Below, one piece after another: positions 14,467-21,983 of a DNA stretch of 21,983 nt (positions are counted from its first letter, which is position 1; every line of letters starts with the position of its first letter). Below the pieces are notes generated by a model. It was not told the DNA's origin. It saw only the letters and a program-made list of their open reading frames with translations, and ran no database searches. The stretch covers positions 1-21,983 of the IMG/VR virus record IMGVR_UViG_3300044953_000076; one strand, given 5' to 3'. The stretch is from a virus. A program made the translations under genes and the position numbers.

Positions 14467-15487
14467 ATTTTATACCTAATTTTAACTCTTTCATTAAACT
14501 TTTTGGTGCGCCACAAATATCACTTTGCCAAGCAAGTTGGTGACAATCACCTCCACAAAATTCAAAAACTTCACAAGAGAAACATATTGAGTTTCGAGCA
14601 CGTTCACAAGCGATGTTTTCTATTCTAATAGGACTATTTATAACAGATTTTATATCGTCTTTTATATGACCAAATTGAAATTCAGGTGCAGAATTAGGGC
14701 ATCCTGATATTGTGCCATCAGCATTTAATGTAAATATTTTTTGTTCACAATCTCTACAAAAAGTACCACCTTTTAAGAATCCTGTTTCAAACTTATTGTA
14801 TATAACCTCTAATGTTTCGTTATCAAACCAACTTCTACAATCATATTCTTTTGATTGGTGGTGCATTTTTAAAAACCATTTATCTTGTTCAATATTATCA
14901 GGAAATATTTCAGGATGTAATTTTGCATTTCCATTACCTGTTAGCCTTTCAAACGAAACCTCCTGCACACCTAAATTTTTTATCCATTGTAATATTTTAA
15001 TTGGCTCCATAGAAATGGTATCTTTTGTAACGCTGATAAACAATTTTATAGTAACGCCTTTAGATAATAAATCTCTTACATTTTTTTCCCATAAATTATA
15101 TTGTTTATCGTTTTCAAATCTTATTTTAGGATCCCAACTTGTGCCCATACGATTTTTTAATGGGCCTGAAATAAAATCATAATGTTCTTTTTTTAATTTA
15201 AAAACTAAATTAGATGTAATGCCAAAAGTACTATTTTTCCATAAATCTTTACACTCATTATAAAATTGATACATATGTGATACTGGCGCTAAAAAAGGTT
15301 CTCCTCCGTGAAATTCAAAATGTATTGTATCTTTTTCATTTTCATAATTTTGTCTAAATCTTTTTACAAAATCTATTGTTTGTATAGGATTAAAATAAAT
15401 TTTAGCGCCGTTTATACCGTTTGTAAAACAATGTTTACAGTTTAATTGACAAGTTTCAGTTGTTTTTATATAAAACATCCAATTCAT
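14441..15487 (-). CDS. Radical SAM/SPASM protein A (348 aa)
   Basis: The radical SAM motif is C13-x3-C17-x2-C20, with HGGEP at 60-64, the form typical of SPASM peptide maturases and anaerobic sulfatase-maturating enzymes. The C-terminus has C244, C247, C263, C294, C302-x2-C305-x5-C311-x3-C315 and C325, a full two-auxiliary-cluster SPASM set. The ending 'CEVFEFCGGDC' and 'CGAPKSL' closely follows the anSME/SPASM pattern. Its last 26 nt overlap the start of the 177-residue Cys-His-Xaa-Ser protein, making it the enzyme most tightly linked to that candidate substrate. It begins 1 nt after the cupin/JmjC-like gene. A by-eye resemblance to HxsB-type maturases is possible but unproven. A peptide-modifying radical SAM enzyme is the confident call; the chemistry is not predictable. 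Confidence 0.92.
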   Translation of the reverse strand: MNWMFYIKTTETCQLNCKHCFTNGINGAKIYFNPIQTIDFVKRFRQNYENEKDTIHFEFHGGEPFLAPVSHMYQFYNECKDLWKNSTFGITSNLVFKLKKEHYDFISGPLKNRMGTSWDPKIRFENDKQYNLWEKNVRDLLSKGVTIKLFISVTKDTISMEPIKILQWIKNLGVQEVSFERLTGNGNAKLHPEIFPDNIEQDKWFLKMHHQSKEYDCRSWFDNETLEVIYNKFETGFLKGGTFCRDCEQKIFTLNADGTISGCPNSAPEFQFGHIKDDIKSVINSPIRIENIACERARNSICFSCEVFEFCGGDCHQLAWQSDICGAPKSLMKELKLGIKYGNIQPNI

Positions 15488-15488
15488 T

Positions 15489-15938
15489 TTAATATCCTAT
15501 ACTTAAAGCCCAAGTAAATGGTGAACTTTCAACTCTATGTTTTGCACCTTTAGGTATAAAAATTGCTTGTTCTTCTTTAACTATTATTGGACAATTATCC
15601 GTATAAATTTTTTTGTTGCCTTTTATAACACATAAAAGAACGTTTAAATCATCTGTGTGTTCTGGAAAAGAAAATCCACCAAATTGATTATAAAATAAAT
15701 GCACGTTTTTAATTTTAAAATTTAAATCATATTGTTTTAATAATGATAGATGATAATTATTATCTTCTAAACCTTCTACTTTTATGTGTGGTATATTTTT
15801 ATAATTTTTTACCCAATTGCTAAAAGTTACTTCACTTTTAACTTTATAGTCTTTTCCTTTTTTATCTATATAAATTATTTGATTATTTTCGTATCTTGTA
15901 TAAGATATTAATTCATCATTTAATGCTGCAATTAACAT
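15489..15938 (-). CDS. Cupin/JmjC-like Fe(II) protein (149 aa), first gene of the cassette
   Basis: The C-terminal half is a small cupin. 'FGGFSFPEHTDD' gives H94-x-D96, then 'LLCVIKGNKKIYTD' (the G-x-K strand) and 'EEQAIFIPKGAKHRVESS' with the distal H134. This H-x-D...H set with IPKGxxH matches the metal site of JmjC/cupin_4-type hydroxylases and related cupins, so iron binding is likely. A separate 2OG-binding Lys or Arg is not certain; K110 is a candidate. Such proteins hydroxylate peptide or protein residues. The gene is the first of the cassette, 24 nt after the fibre gene, and its ATG follows an 18-bp palindrome with no clear Shine-Dalgarno. The next gene, radical SAM A, starts 1 nt after its stop. 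Confidence 0.78.
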   Translation of the reverse strand: MLIAALNDELISYTRYENNQIIYIDKKGKDYKVKSEVTFSNWVKNYKNIPHIKVEGLEDNNYHLSLLKQYDLNFKIKNVHLFYNQFGGFSFPEHTDDLNVLLCVIKGNKKIYTDNCPIIVKEEQAIFIPKGAKHRVESSPFTWALSIGY

Positions 15939-15939
15939 A

Positions 15940-15957
15940 CTGTAATATTTATTACAG
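15940..15957 (-). promoter_or_regulatory. Perfect 18-bp palindrome with late-promoter-like box at the head of the cassette
   Basis: The bases read CTGTAATA-TT-TATTACAG, two 8-base arms around a 2-base centre, ending 2 nt before the ATG of the cupin-like gene. The minus strand contains AATAAATA (15946-15953), one mismatch from the late consensus TATAAATA. It could be a dimeric-protein operator, a near-leaderless late promoter (only 8 nt from the ATG versus 20-23 for the others), or a hairpin covering the start. No U-tract follows, so it is not a typical terminator. Confidence 0.55.
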
Positions 15958-15962
15958 CAAAA

Positions 15963-17351
15963 TTATAATATAACCGCTTCTATCAGACCTTTTTGATTAT
16001 CTTCAAGAGCTATAGCAAAAACTTTTTTAAATTCATCACTTATTTTTGCAGCAAAACCACCATTACCTGCAACTAACTCATCACCTTTTTTAATTTCACC
16101 TACTACTTTTATTAAAACACGACCTTTTAAAGCTATCGATTGTCCTTCTGCTTTAGCATTCATTAAGAAAGCAGGTTTATCGGATATAACTCCTAGTGCT
16201 CTATGTCCTATAAAACATTCTGTTACCTCTTGTGAACCTCCAATCATAACAACAGTGCCTACATCATAAACTTTATCTGTTTTAAAAATTTCAGCTAAGT
16301 CAGCATAATTAGCCTGACTAGCAGTTGTAGATAAAACGTTTGTATTAGGATTATAAGTTAAATCAGTATCAGTTTTTAAAGATTGACTACCTGTTGCACC
16401 TGCTGAGAAAGTTATAAAATTTGCGGCAGAAGTAGTATTATCTGCTGTCAATGTTATTGTTGATGCTGTGCCTCCTGAACCAGTAATAGTTGTAGCATTT
16501 AAAGTATTTACGGTTAAAGTATCTGCACTTAAATTTAATTTTGCAGCTCTAATTGTTGCGTCAGCAATATCATCATTTACAATTGTTGCATTAGCAATCA
16601 TAGTACTTGTAACTGTTCCAGTATCACCTGACGTAATAACTGTGCCTGTAATATTAGGTATTGTAATTGTTCTATCAGCCGTTGGGTCTGTGACTGTTAG
16701 TGTTGTTTCAAAAGCATCATCAGTAGCGCCTTCAAAAACTATACCACCTGAAGTTAAATTTAAACTTGTTCCTTGTAGTGTGCTAGAAAATGTACCTGTT
16801 GTACCAGCAACTGCTCCTGAAAATGTACCTGTTGTACCAGATACTGCACCTGAAAATGTGCCTGTTGTACCAGATACAGCACCTGAAGAATTTAATGAAG
16901 TTACTGTAGCTGCTCCAGATTGAAATGTACCTGTAGTAATTAAATTTTCATCACTAAAACTTATACTACCTGTTGAACTTGTTATTAATCCTGAAGATAT
17001 GGATATCGTGCTTACGTTTAATGCTGTTGTGATATTAACAGTAGGTGTTAAACTTATCGTTAAAGTGTCAGTAGCACTTACCACTGCATTAATTTGATTT
17101 GACGTTCCAAAAACATTTAAAGTTTGTCCAGCACCTATAGCTTGAATTGATGAACTTGAATCTCTGATTATCCAACCAGCAGCAGAAAAAGCAACACCTG
17201 CAATTTCTACAACAGCACCGCAAATAGATGTAGCTGATAAACCTGCACCAGCTAATGTAGATGGGTCGCCAAAATCAGTTTGAGTTAAAGTATTTAACTT
17301 AACTCGCATTTGTTCTAGTGTATCAGTGGTATTAATTACTGTAAATGCCAT
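15963..17351 (-). CDS. Tail-fibre protein with internal 33-nt repeats and conserved C-terminal domain (462 aa)
   Basis: A 462-residue fibre protein. The N-terminal region has 'TDTLEQMRVKLNTLTQTDFGDP', a coiled-coil-like start common in marine phage structural proteins. The middle is Thr/Ser/Gly-rich, with three tandem 11-residue GAV(S/A)GTTGTFS units at about 156-188 and, at about 205-240, the fibre module FEG-x(4)-AFETTLTV-x-x-PT-x-DRTIT-x-PN-x-x-GTV shared with the 128-residue protein. The C-terminal about 120 residues form a separate globular domain: 'YADLAEIF', 'YDVGTVVMIGG', 'ALGVISDKPAFLMN', 'ALKGRVLIKVVGEIKKGDELV'. From memory this domain recurs at the ends of T4-like cyanophage and pelagiphage structural proteins. 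It is the last gene before the radical SAM cassette, 24 nt away. Confidence 0.85.
   Translation of the reverse strand: MAFTVINTTDTLEQMRVKLNTLTQTDFGDPSTLAGAGLSATSICGAVVEIAGVAFSAAGWIIRDSSSSIQAIGAGQTLNVFGTSNQINAVVSATDTLTISLTPTVNITTALNVSTISISSGLITSSTGSISFSDENLITTGTFQSGAATVTSLNSSGAVSGTTGTFSGAVSGTTGTFSGAVAGTTGTFSSTLQGTSLNLTSGGIVFEGATDDAFETTLTVTDPTADRTITIPNITGTVITSGDTGTVTSTMIANATIVNDDIADATIRAAKLNLSADTLTVNTLNATTITGSGGTASTITLTADNTTSAANFITFSAGATGSQSLKTDTDLTYNPNTNVLSTTASQANYADLAEIFKTDKVYDVGTVVMIGGSQEVTECFIGHRALGVISDKPAFLMNAKAEGQSIALKGRVLIKVVGEIKKGDELVAGNGGFAAKISDEFKKVFAIALEDNQKGLIEAVIL
16786..16884 (-). repeat. Three 33-nt tandem repeats inside the fibre gene
   Basis: Units 16786-16818, 16819-16851 and 16852-16884 differ at only a few bases and encode GAVSGTTGTFS-type blocks. 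They keep frame, so they lengthen a fibre shaft by 11 residues per unit. Copy number is likely to vary between related phages. Confidence 0.85.
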
Positions 17352-17354
17352 TGT

Positions 17355-17573
17355 TTATTTTTTAAGTACCTCTTTTAATAAATTTTTAATTTCAAACAAT
17401 TCTTGCTTCAGAATATTTATCTCTTTTATAGTATTTCTTATTTGATCGCCTTGTTGTTCACGTATTTTAATCCTACTCATATACAATTGATATTCAGTTT
17501 TATTTGTATTTACAATTGCGTTTGTTTTTGTATCTCTTTCTAAAGAACTATAACCTTGTACTTTTATTTTCAT
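17355..17573 (-). CDS. Small coiled-coil phage protein (72 aa)
   Basis: A 72-residue protein, ATG at 17573, 1 nt after the stop of the large structural gene. Residues 1-32 form a short polar head ('IKVQGYSSLERDTKTNAIVNTNKTEYQLYMSR'), and residues about 36-72 are a heptad-like helix with I/L at regular spacing (NTIKEINILKQELFEIKNLLKEVLKK), probably a coiled coil. There are no cysteines. Small proteins of this kind are frequent among T4-like marine phage structural genes, where they may act in tail or fibre assembly. It is followed 3 nt later by the 462-residue fibre gene. No family name can be supported. Confidence 0.7.
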   Translation of the reverse strand: MKIKVQGYSSLERDTKTNAIVNTNKTEYQLYMSRIKIREQQGDQIRNTIKEINILKQELFEIKNLLKEVLKK

Positions 17574-17574
17574 A

Positions 17575-20500
17575 TTAAGCCGCCAAAGCTATTCCTCTTA
17601 AATCTCTAACGATAGGAGGATAAGATGAAATATCTCCTTTTAAAACTATTTTAATTTGAAATGCAGTAAATTCATTTAAACTTGATTTTGAATATTTGTA
17701 CTCTTTAAAAGTACTATCGTTTTCAGCAGGTATTACTGTAATATCTTCGTTACCATCACTGTTAAAAGGTATCCATGATAAGTCATTTATATTTCTTACC
17801 TCTGTAGCGCTTGTAATTCTAAAAAAAACTTTTACTGATGAACTTGATCTAACGTTTTGTGTTAATCTAACGTCCAAAGCAGTTGAAGCATTTTCTAACA
17901 CTATTGGTCTTGTGCAATATACGGCCGCTGATGAAGTACCTGTAGCAGCAGTATCATCAACAAAATTAGGTGTATTACCTGATGTAGGATTGTTTAATCT
18001 ATTTTGTACAGCTACCATACTCATACGTTTTACATCTAATACAGGTGAAAGTTTTGTACTTGTTGTAGTTAATGTAATATTTAAAAATAAAGATTTAGAA
18101 CTTGACATTTCATTTGTTTCATTAATTACACTTGCCACCATTTGAGGTGATGTAAATATAATATTATTACCTGTATTTACTCTAATTGCATTTGATGATG
18201 ATATTAAATTAAATTCAGTTTCATTACCGTTATGAATTGACCTACCTGAGGTTGTTCTTAAATCGTAATCAATATTAGTGCCAGGCACGGTCATAGTTGA
18301 TATGTTTAAACAACTTAAATCAAATAATCTATTTTCAGTAGCAGTTACAGTTGTTCCACCTATGTCACCAGTAGATGTAGCTGTGCCAGCGGTTGTAATG
18401 TCATAACTGTCAAGTGTTACATTTGAAATACTTGTATATGTTCCATTAATTTGTGCTGAAGTGATACCATTATATGTACCAGCGGCTACACCAGCAATCG
18501 TAACGTTATTACTTGTGCCATGCATTCCGTGATTTTTATGGAATACTCTTATTACTCCGGAAGCATTTGTTGTTCTTAATGAATTGTTCGGTAATGTTCT
18601 TACAGGCAAACTATCATTAACAAGTGTAACAGTACCTGTTACATTTTCAAATTCAGCACGATTAATTTTAAATTTTATATCTTCATTTTGTTCTGCTGTC
18701 CAAGTTGAACCATTTTGAGATTTAAATAAAACTCCTGCATACGGTTGAACCGATATTGTTCTATCAGATCCTATTTGAGTATCTCCTATTCTTGCAACAA
18801 AAACATTATACTTATCACAGTTAGACAAAACACAGAAAGAATATTCAGTTTTTTCTTGTAAATAAACAGGTGAAGGAAAAGTAAATTTTGTAGCCGTCGT
18901 AGCGTCGTCTGAAATATTTACAGAACTTGGATTTAATACTACTTCACCAAAAGGTAATATTGTACGTGAAGGATAACCATTTACCACCTCTCTTATTTGC
19001 ATTGTTACAGGAATATTTTCATCTTTTGATTGGAAAAATAAATCAACAGAAGTAACAAAAACTCCACCGGTGTCATCAATTAAAAAAGTTTGTGCAATAG
19101 GATCTATCCATCCTATAACTTCTGTTGTTGTTCGTGTAGATTCTCTTACAATGTTTCTAGTATCAGTTACAGTTTGTCTTACTAATTGTGGTTCTCTTGT
19201 TGATACGATTGTATTTTGAACTGTCTCTAATGAACCTTTTGCAATATAGTCAGCTTCAGCAGAGGTCTCAACATCAGTCATAGAATTTGTCGATGAACTT
19301 GTAAGTCTGAATATTCTTTGACCTGTTCTCCATCTAGGGTTATTATCATTTGTAGGATCAGGTATACTAAAAGTACCTGTTAAAGTACCATTTGAATTTG
19401 AAATTAAACTGCCTCCTATAGAACCTCCTGTTGGTGTTACGTATGATGTAATATCAATATTATCAAAGAAAGGATAAACTCTTGTATTAGGTTTTAATCT
19501 AGTAGCTGTAAAACTAATTGTACGAGCTCTTATAAAAGGTATGAAAGCTATATTTAATACTCTGTCACCTAAAGATGTTCTAACAACTTGAGGAACTAAA
19601 GCTGTTCTTATACCTGATCTTGTTTGAGAAACTTGTTGCTCAGTTGTAAGAATTGTATCTCTCACAGTACCAATTCTTCCTTGATTTACCGTTCTATCGT
19701 TTTGACTCGTAACTCTTTCAACAGGAGTGCCTTGCCAAAAATCTTGCCATTCATTCCATACTGTATCAATTTCTACACTATCTAAATTAGGATTTCCTAA
19801 ATCCGCTAACATAGTATCAAAAGCTCCTTGTTGATTTATTAATAAATCTGGAATTCTATTTGTTTCTTTCCATTCATCGCCTGGTGGATCAAGTGTAATT
19901 GAGCCTGCCCAAGTAAAAACATTAAAAGGATTTACGTTAATATACTTACTTGCAAAAGATTGATCTATTAATGTGGTTTCCGTATAAGGTAAAGTAATTA
20001 AATCTCCTGTTTTAGCGTAATTAGCTGCTGTTCTATCGGCAGCAACAATTGCTGTACCGTCATCATCTGCTTCAATTAATTGCACAGATTCAGAATTAAA
20101 CAAAGGTCTCATGTAACCACCAGCCATATCTATAGAAACTTTATAATCTAAATTTCCTACATCACCTATTCCATGACCTGTAAAATTATCTACAATAAAA
20201 CCATTTTTAAATCTGTCAAAACCCTCTGCGTCTTGTATTTGTAAAGATTGAGCTTGCGTTTCTAATAATGATAATTGTGTATAATATTCTACATTTTCCA
20301 ATCTTTTTTCTAAACGACCAATATCTCTCATTGTATAACGTCTATTGTCTTGTTTTTGCACCTCTAAATCTTTTTCATTTAAAGTATAAGCATTTAAAAA
20401 TAAAGTATAAAGGTGCATAGCATTTTCTAAACTTTTTGGTATTTGTGGACTTAAAGAACTAGAGCCTTTTAAAACTTTAAAATTTCCATCTTTATCTAAA

Positions 20501-21983
20501 AATATTTTATCTATTCTTGGTAAATAATATTCTAAATCAGTGGTTATATCAGAATTAAATTTAACAATATCAATTAAAGAAGCACCTGTGGCTATTGCCG
20601 AAGATGTGGTTTGATAAAATCTATTTGAAGTAGAACTAATAATCGTAGATGAATCAGCAACTCTAGGTCTAAAATCTAAACAATCTCTTAATTTGTATTT
20701 TTTACCAGTTGTATCAGAAGTGTATTCAGATATATCTTCATAGTCATTTGCACCTGTGTATGAGTCAACATCAAAATAATCTCCTGTACCATGTGAATAA
20801 AAATTAAAACTAATTAATAATCTTCCCGTAGGTACGATAGCTCCAGTTTTTAATTTTATTCTACCTATATCGTAAAAATTATCACGTTGGCCTGTATCTA
20901 AAGTAAATCGATTTGTAATATTTGTATCGCTGGTTGTTGCAACTGTAGAAAAATTTGCTGACATAAAAATAGAATTAATTTCTATAACGTCAGCTTTTCC
21001 TAAACCAATAGTACCTGATTCAATTTCCGTTTGAGATGATACATTTAAAGTAGCGTTACTGTTTAATGTTTTTTGTTTAGAACCTGCTGTGCCACGACTT
21101 ATTGTTGCTAATATTTTTATTTTAGCATTTGAATAATTTGTACCAAAATCTAAAGTTAAAGTTTTTCCAGTAGGAGAACCACCTCTTGTAAATATTGCAT
21201 TACCTAAATGGTTATTTCCTGATAAACTTAAAACATCACCATTAGCTCCTGTAACCGCTGCGTTTATAGCCATAATTGAAACATAAAAATCGTTTTCAGA
21301 TAAACTTGCAAAAGTTTCATTTGTTCCTGCAGTAATTGTTGCTATACCTGAAGATAGTGTAGCAACAAAATTTCTTCTTACACTTAAACTTGTATCTGTA
21401 TTATTATTATTTGCTGTTGTTTTTAAAGTTTTTATTACTCTATATGGCAATTCAAATATTGAAATATTTTTATTAGAACCTTGTAATTTACCACGATTTC
21501 TAAATGCAATTGTTTTAGTAGATACATCAGAAGCACCCACTGCTGTCAATAATTGTAAACTTGTATTTGATGAAATAGATTCTATTATTCTTGTAACAGA
21601 AGAGCCAACGTCAGTTGTAAACGTAATTGAGTCACCTATACGTAATTCTGTATTAAACAAAGTACCAAATCCTGTAACTGTTGTTCCACTATTTGCCACT
21701 GAAATAGAACCAAATACTGGATATCTTTCTCCATAAGTTGAATCTATTGCAACATCAGCAGTATATGTTGGTGATCCAGCCATGCCAAGTTGTTTTACTT
21801 GCGTAAAGTCAAATGATTGTACACCATTAAATCCATATCTATCAGACTGTATAGCCGCTGTAACAGCTGAAGTTGCACCTGTAATTGTTTCGCCTGCTAC
21901 AAACACACCTGTTACATTATTTAAAACCGTAACTCCGTGTGTAACAGTAGGTGCTGCAGAAAAAGCTGTTACGTTAATTGCTG
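17575..21983 (-). CDS. Very large virion structural protein, DUF4815-like (5' end outside window)
   Basis: The frame is open to the right edge, with 26 more codons upstream of the GTG at 21906, so the N-terminus is outside the window and at least 1,469 residues are visible. Segments, numbered from that GTG: a beta-rich N-terminal part; a helical section at about 500-545 ('RRYTMRDIGRLEKRLENVEYYTQLSLLE'); an 'F-x-N-G-F-I-V-D-N-F' then 'D-x-x-x-D-Y-K-V-S-I-D' and 'RPLFNSESV' stretch; 'SFTATRLKPNTRVYPFFDNIDIT' at about 790-825; and 'DPIAQTFLIDDTGGVFVTSVDLFFQSKD' at about 937-965. These phrases match the large DUF4815-type tail proteins of T4-like marine and other phages, from memory. It is probably a major baseplate or tail-adhesion component. 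The C-terminus ends 'DISSYPPIVRDLRGIAL'. Confidence 0.85.
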   Translation of the reverse strand, partial: AINVTAFSAAPTVTHGVTVLNNVTGVFVAGETITGATSAVTAAIQSDRYGFNGVQSFDFTQVKQLGMAGSPTYTADVAIDSTYGERYPVFGSISVANSGTTVTGFGTLFNTELRIGDSITFTTDVGSSVTRIIESISSNTSLQLLTAVGASDVSTKTIAFRNRGKLQGSNKNISIFELPYRVIKTLKTTANNNNTDTSLSVRRNFVATLSSGIATITAGTNETFASLSENDFYVSIMAINAAVTGANGDVLSLSGNNHLGNAIFTRGGSPTGKTLTLDFGTNYSNAKIKILATISRGTAGSKQKTLNSNATLNVSSQTEIESGTIGLGKADVIEINSIFMSANFSTVATTSDTNITNRFTLDTGQRDNFYDIGRIKLKTGAIVPTGRLLISFNFYSHGTGDYFDVDSYTGANDYEDISEYTSDTTGKKYKLRDCLDFRPRVADSSTIISSTSNRFYQTTSSAIATGASLIDIVKFNSDITTDLEYYLPRIDKIFLDKDGNFKVLKGSSSLSPQIPKSLENAMHLYTLFLNAYTLNEKDLEVQKQDNRRYTMRDIGRLEKRLENVEYYTQLSLLETQAQSLQIQDAEGFDRFKNGFIVDNFTGHGIGDVGNLDYKVSIDMAGGYMRPLFNSESVQLIEADDDGTAIVAADRTAANYAKTGDLITLPYTETTLIDQSFASKYINVNPFNVFTWAGSITLDPPGDEWKETNRIPDLLINQQGAFDTMLADLGNPNLDSVEIDTVWNEWQDFWQGTPVERVTSQNDRTVNQGRIGTVRDTILTTEQQVSQTRSGIRTALVPQVVRTSLGDRVLNIAFIPFIRARTISFTATRLKPNTRVYPFFDNIDITSYVTPTGGSIGGSLISNSNGTLTGTFSIPDPTNDNNPRWRTGQRIFRLTSSSTNSMTDVETSAEADYIAKGSLETVQNTIVSTREPQLVRQTVTDTRNIVRESTRTTTEVIGWIDPIAQTFLIDDTGGVFVTSVDLFFQSKDENIPVTMQIREVVNGYPSRTILPFGEVVLNPSSVNISDDATTATKFTFPSPVYLQEKTEYSFCVLSNCDKYNVFVARIGDTQIGSDRTISVQPYAGVLFKSQNGSTWTAEQNEDIKFKINRAEFENVTGTVTLVNDSLPVRTLPNNSLRTTNASGVIRVFHKNHGMHGTSNNVTIAGVAAGTYNGITSAQINGTYTSISNVTLDSYDITTAGTATSTGDIGGTTVTATENRLFDLSCLNISTMTVPGTNIDYDLRTTSGRSIHNGNETEFNLISSSNAIRVNTGNNIIFTSPQMVASVINETNEMSSSKSLFLNITLTTTSTKLSPVLDVKRMSMVAVQNRLNNPTSGNTPNFVDDTAATGTSSAAVYCTRPIVLENASTALDVRLTQNVRSSSSVKVFFRITSATEVRNINDLSWIPFNSDGNEDITVIPAENDSTFKEYKYSKSSLNEFTAFQIKIVLKGDISSYPPIVRDLRGIALAA

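Noticed and set aside
7472-15487. Radical SAM genes as NrdG, QueE or MoaA phage metabolism genes
   Set aside because: They carry SPASM-type C-terminal cysteine sets, lack partner genes of those pathways, and are clustered with oxygenases and a Cys-rich tail protein.
15940-15957. Rho-independent terminator
   Set aside because: The stem is AT-rich with a 2-base centre and is followed by a start codon rather than a T-tract.
16786-16884. CRISPR array from regular repeats
   Set aside because: The units are contiguous with no spacers, keep reading frame and encode fibre residues.
1-21983. Prophage, integron or genomic island boundary (integrase, tRNA, attachment site)
   Set aside because: No integrase, tRNA or direct repeats that I can see; the content is virion genes and one cassette on one strand.

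Overview
The window is a stretch of late, virion-gene DNA from a tailed phage, almost certainly a T4-like myovirus. All supported genes lie on the minus strand, so the biology reads from position 21983 down to 1. The evidence is a very large structural protein at the right edge, a run of tail-fibre and small virion proteins, and three perfect T4-type late-promoter boxes (TATAAATA), each 20-23 nt upstream of a start codon. The AT-rich composition and the protein styles resemble marine phages of picocyanobacteria and SAR11/Pelagibacter. A pelagiphage is my best guess, but the host is inference. I see no tRNA, rRNA, integrase, CRISPR array or insertion sequence.

Right-hand virion block (21983-15963): a >1,460-residue structural protein (5' end beyond the window), a 72-residue coiled-coil protein, and a 462-residue fibre protein with three 33-nt tandem repeats and a conserved globular C-terminal domain. 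Left-hand virion block (7100-1): a 71-residue protein, several small structural proteins, a 564-residue tail-fibre protein, a 46-residue one-span membrane protein, and a giant tailspike-like protein (996 residues visible, 3' end beyond the window) with six carbohydrate-binding-like modules followed by a beta-helix-type region.

Between them (15938-7117, about 8.8 kb) sits a tightly packed cassette of 12 genes that is not standard phage tail content: four divergent radical SAM proteins (three with full SPASM-type cysteine sets, one with a reduced set), two 2OG-Fe(II) oxygenase-like proteins, one cupin/JmjC-like protein, one possible GNAT-like protein, three unrecognised proteins, and one virion-style protein of 177 residues whose last 16 residues are three Cys-His-Xaa-Ser repeats plus a basic tail. 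The genes overlap or abut throughout, so they are probably translationally coupled.

My reading is a phage-encoded peptide-modification (RiPP-like) system. The Cys-His-Xaa-Ser tail on a structural protein would be the substrate, and the radical SAM enzymes and oxygenases would modify it, either to build a modified fibre or baseplate tip or to release a peptide. The repeat recalls the His-Xaa-Ser (Hxs) systems, which also pair a His-Xaa-Ser repeat protein with radical SAM maturases, but I cannot establish homology by eye. The genes, motifs and overlaps are seen directly; the substrate-enzyme relationship is inference.
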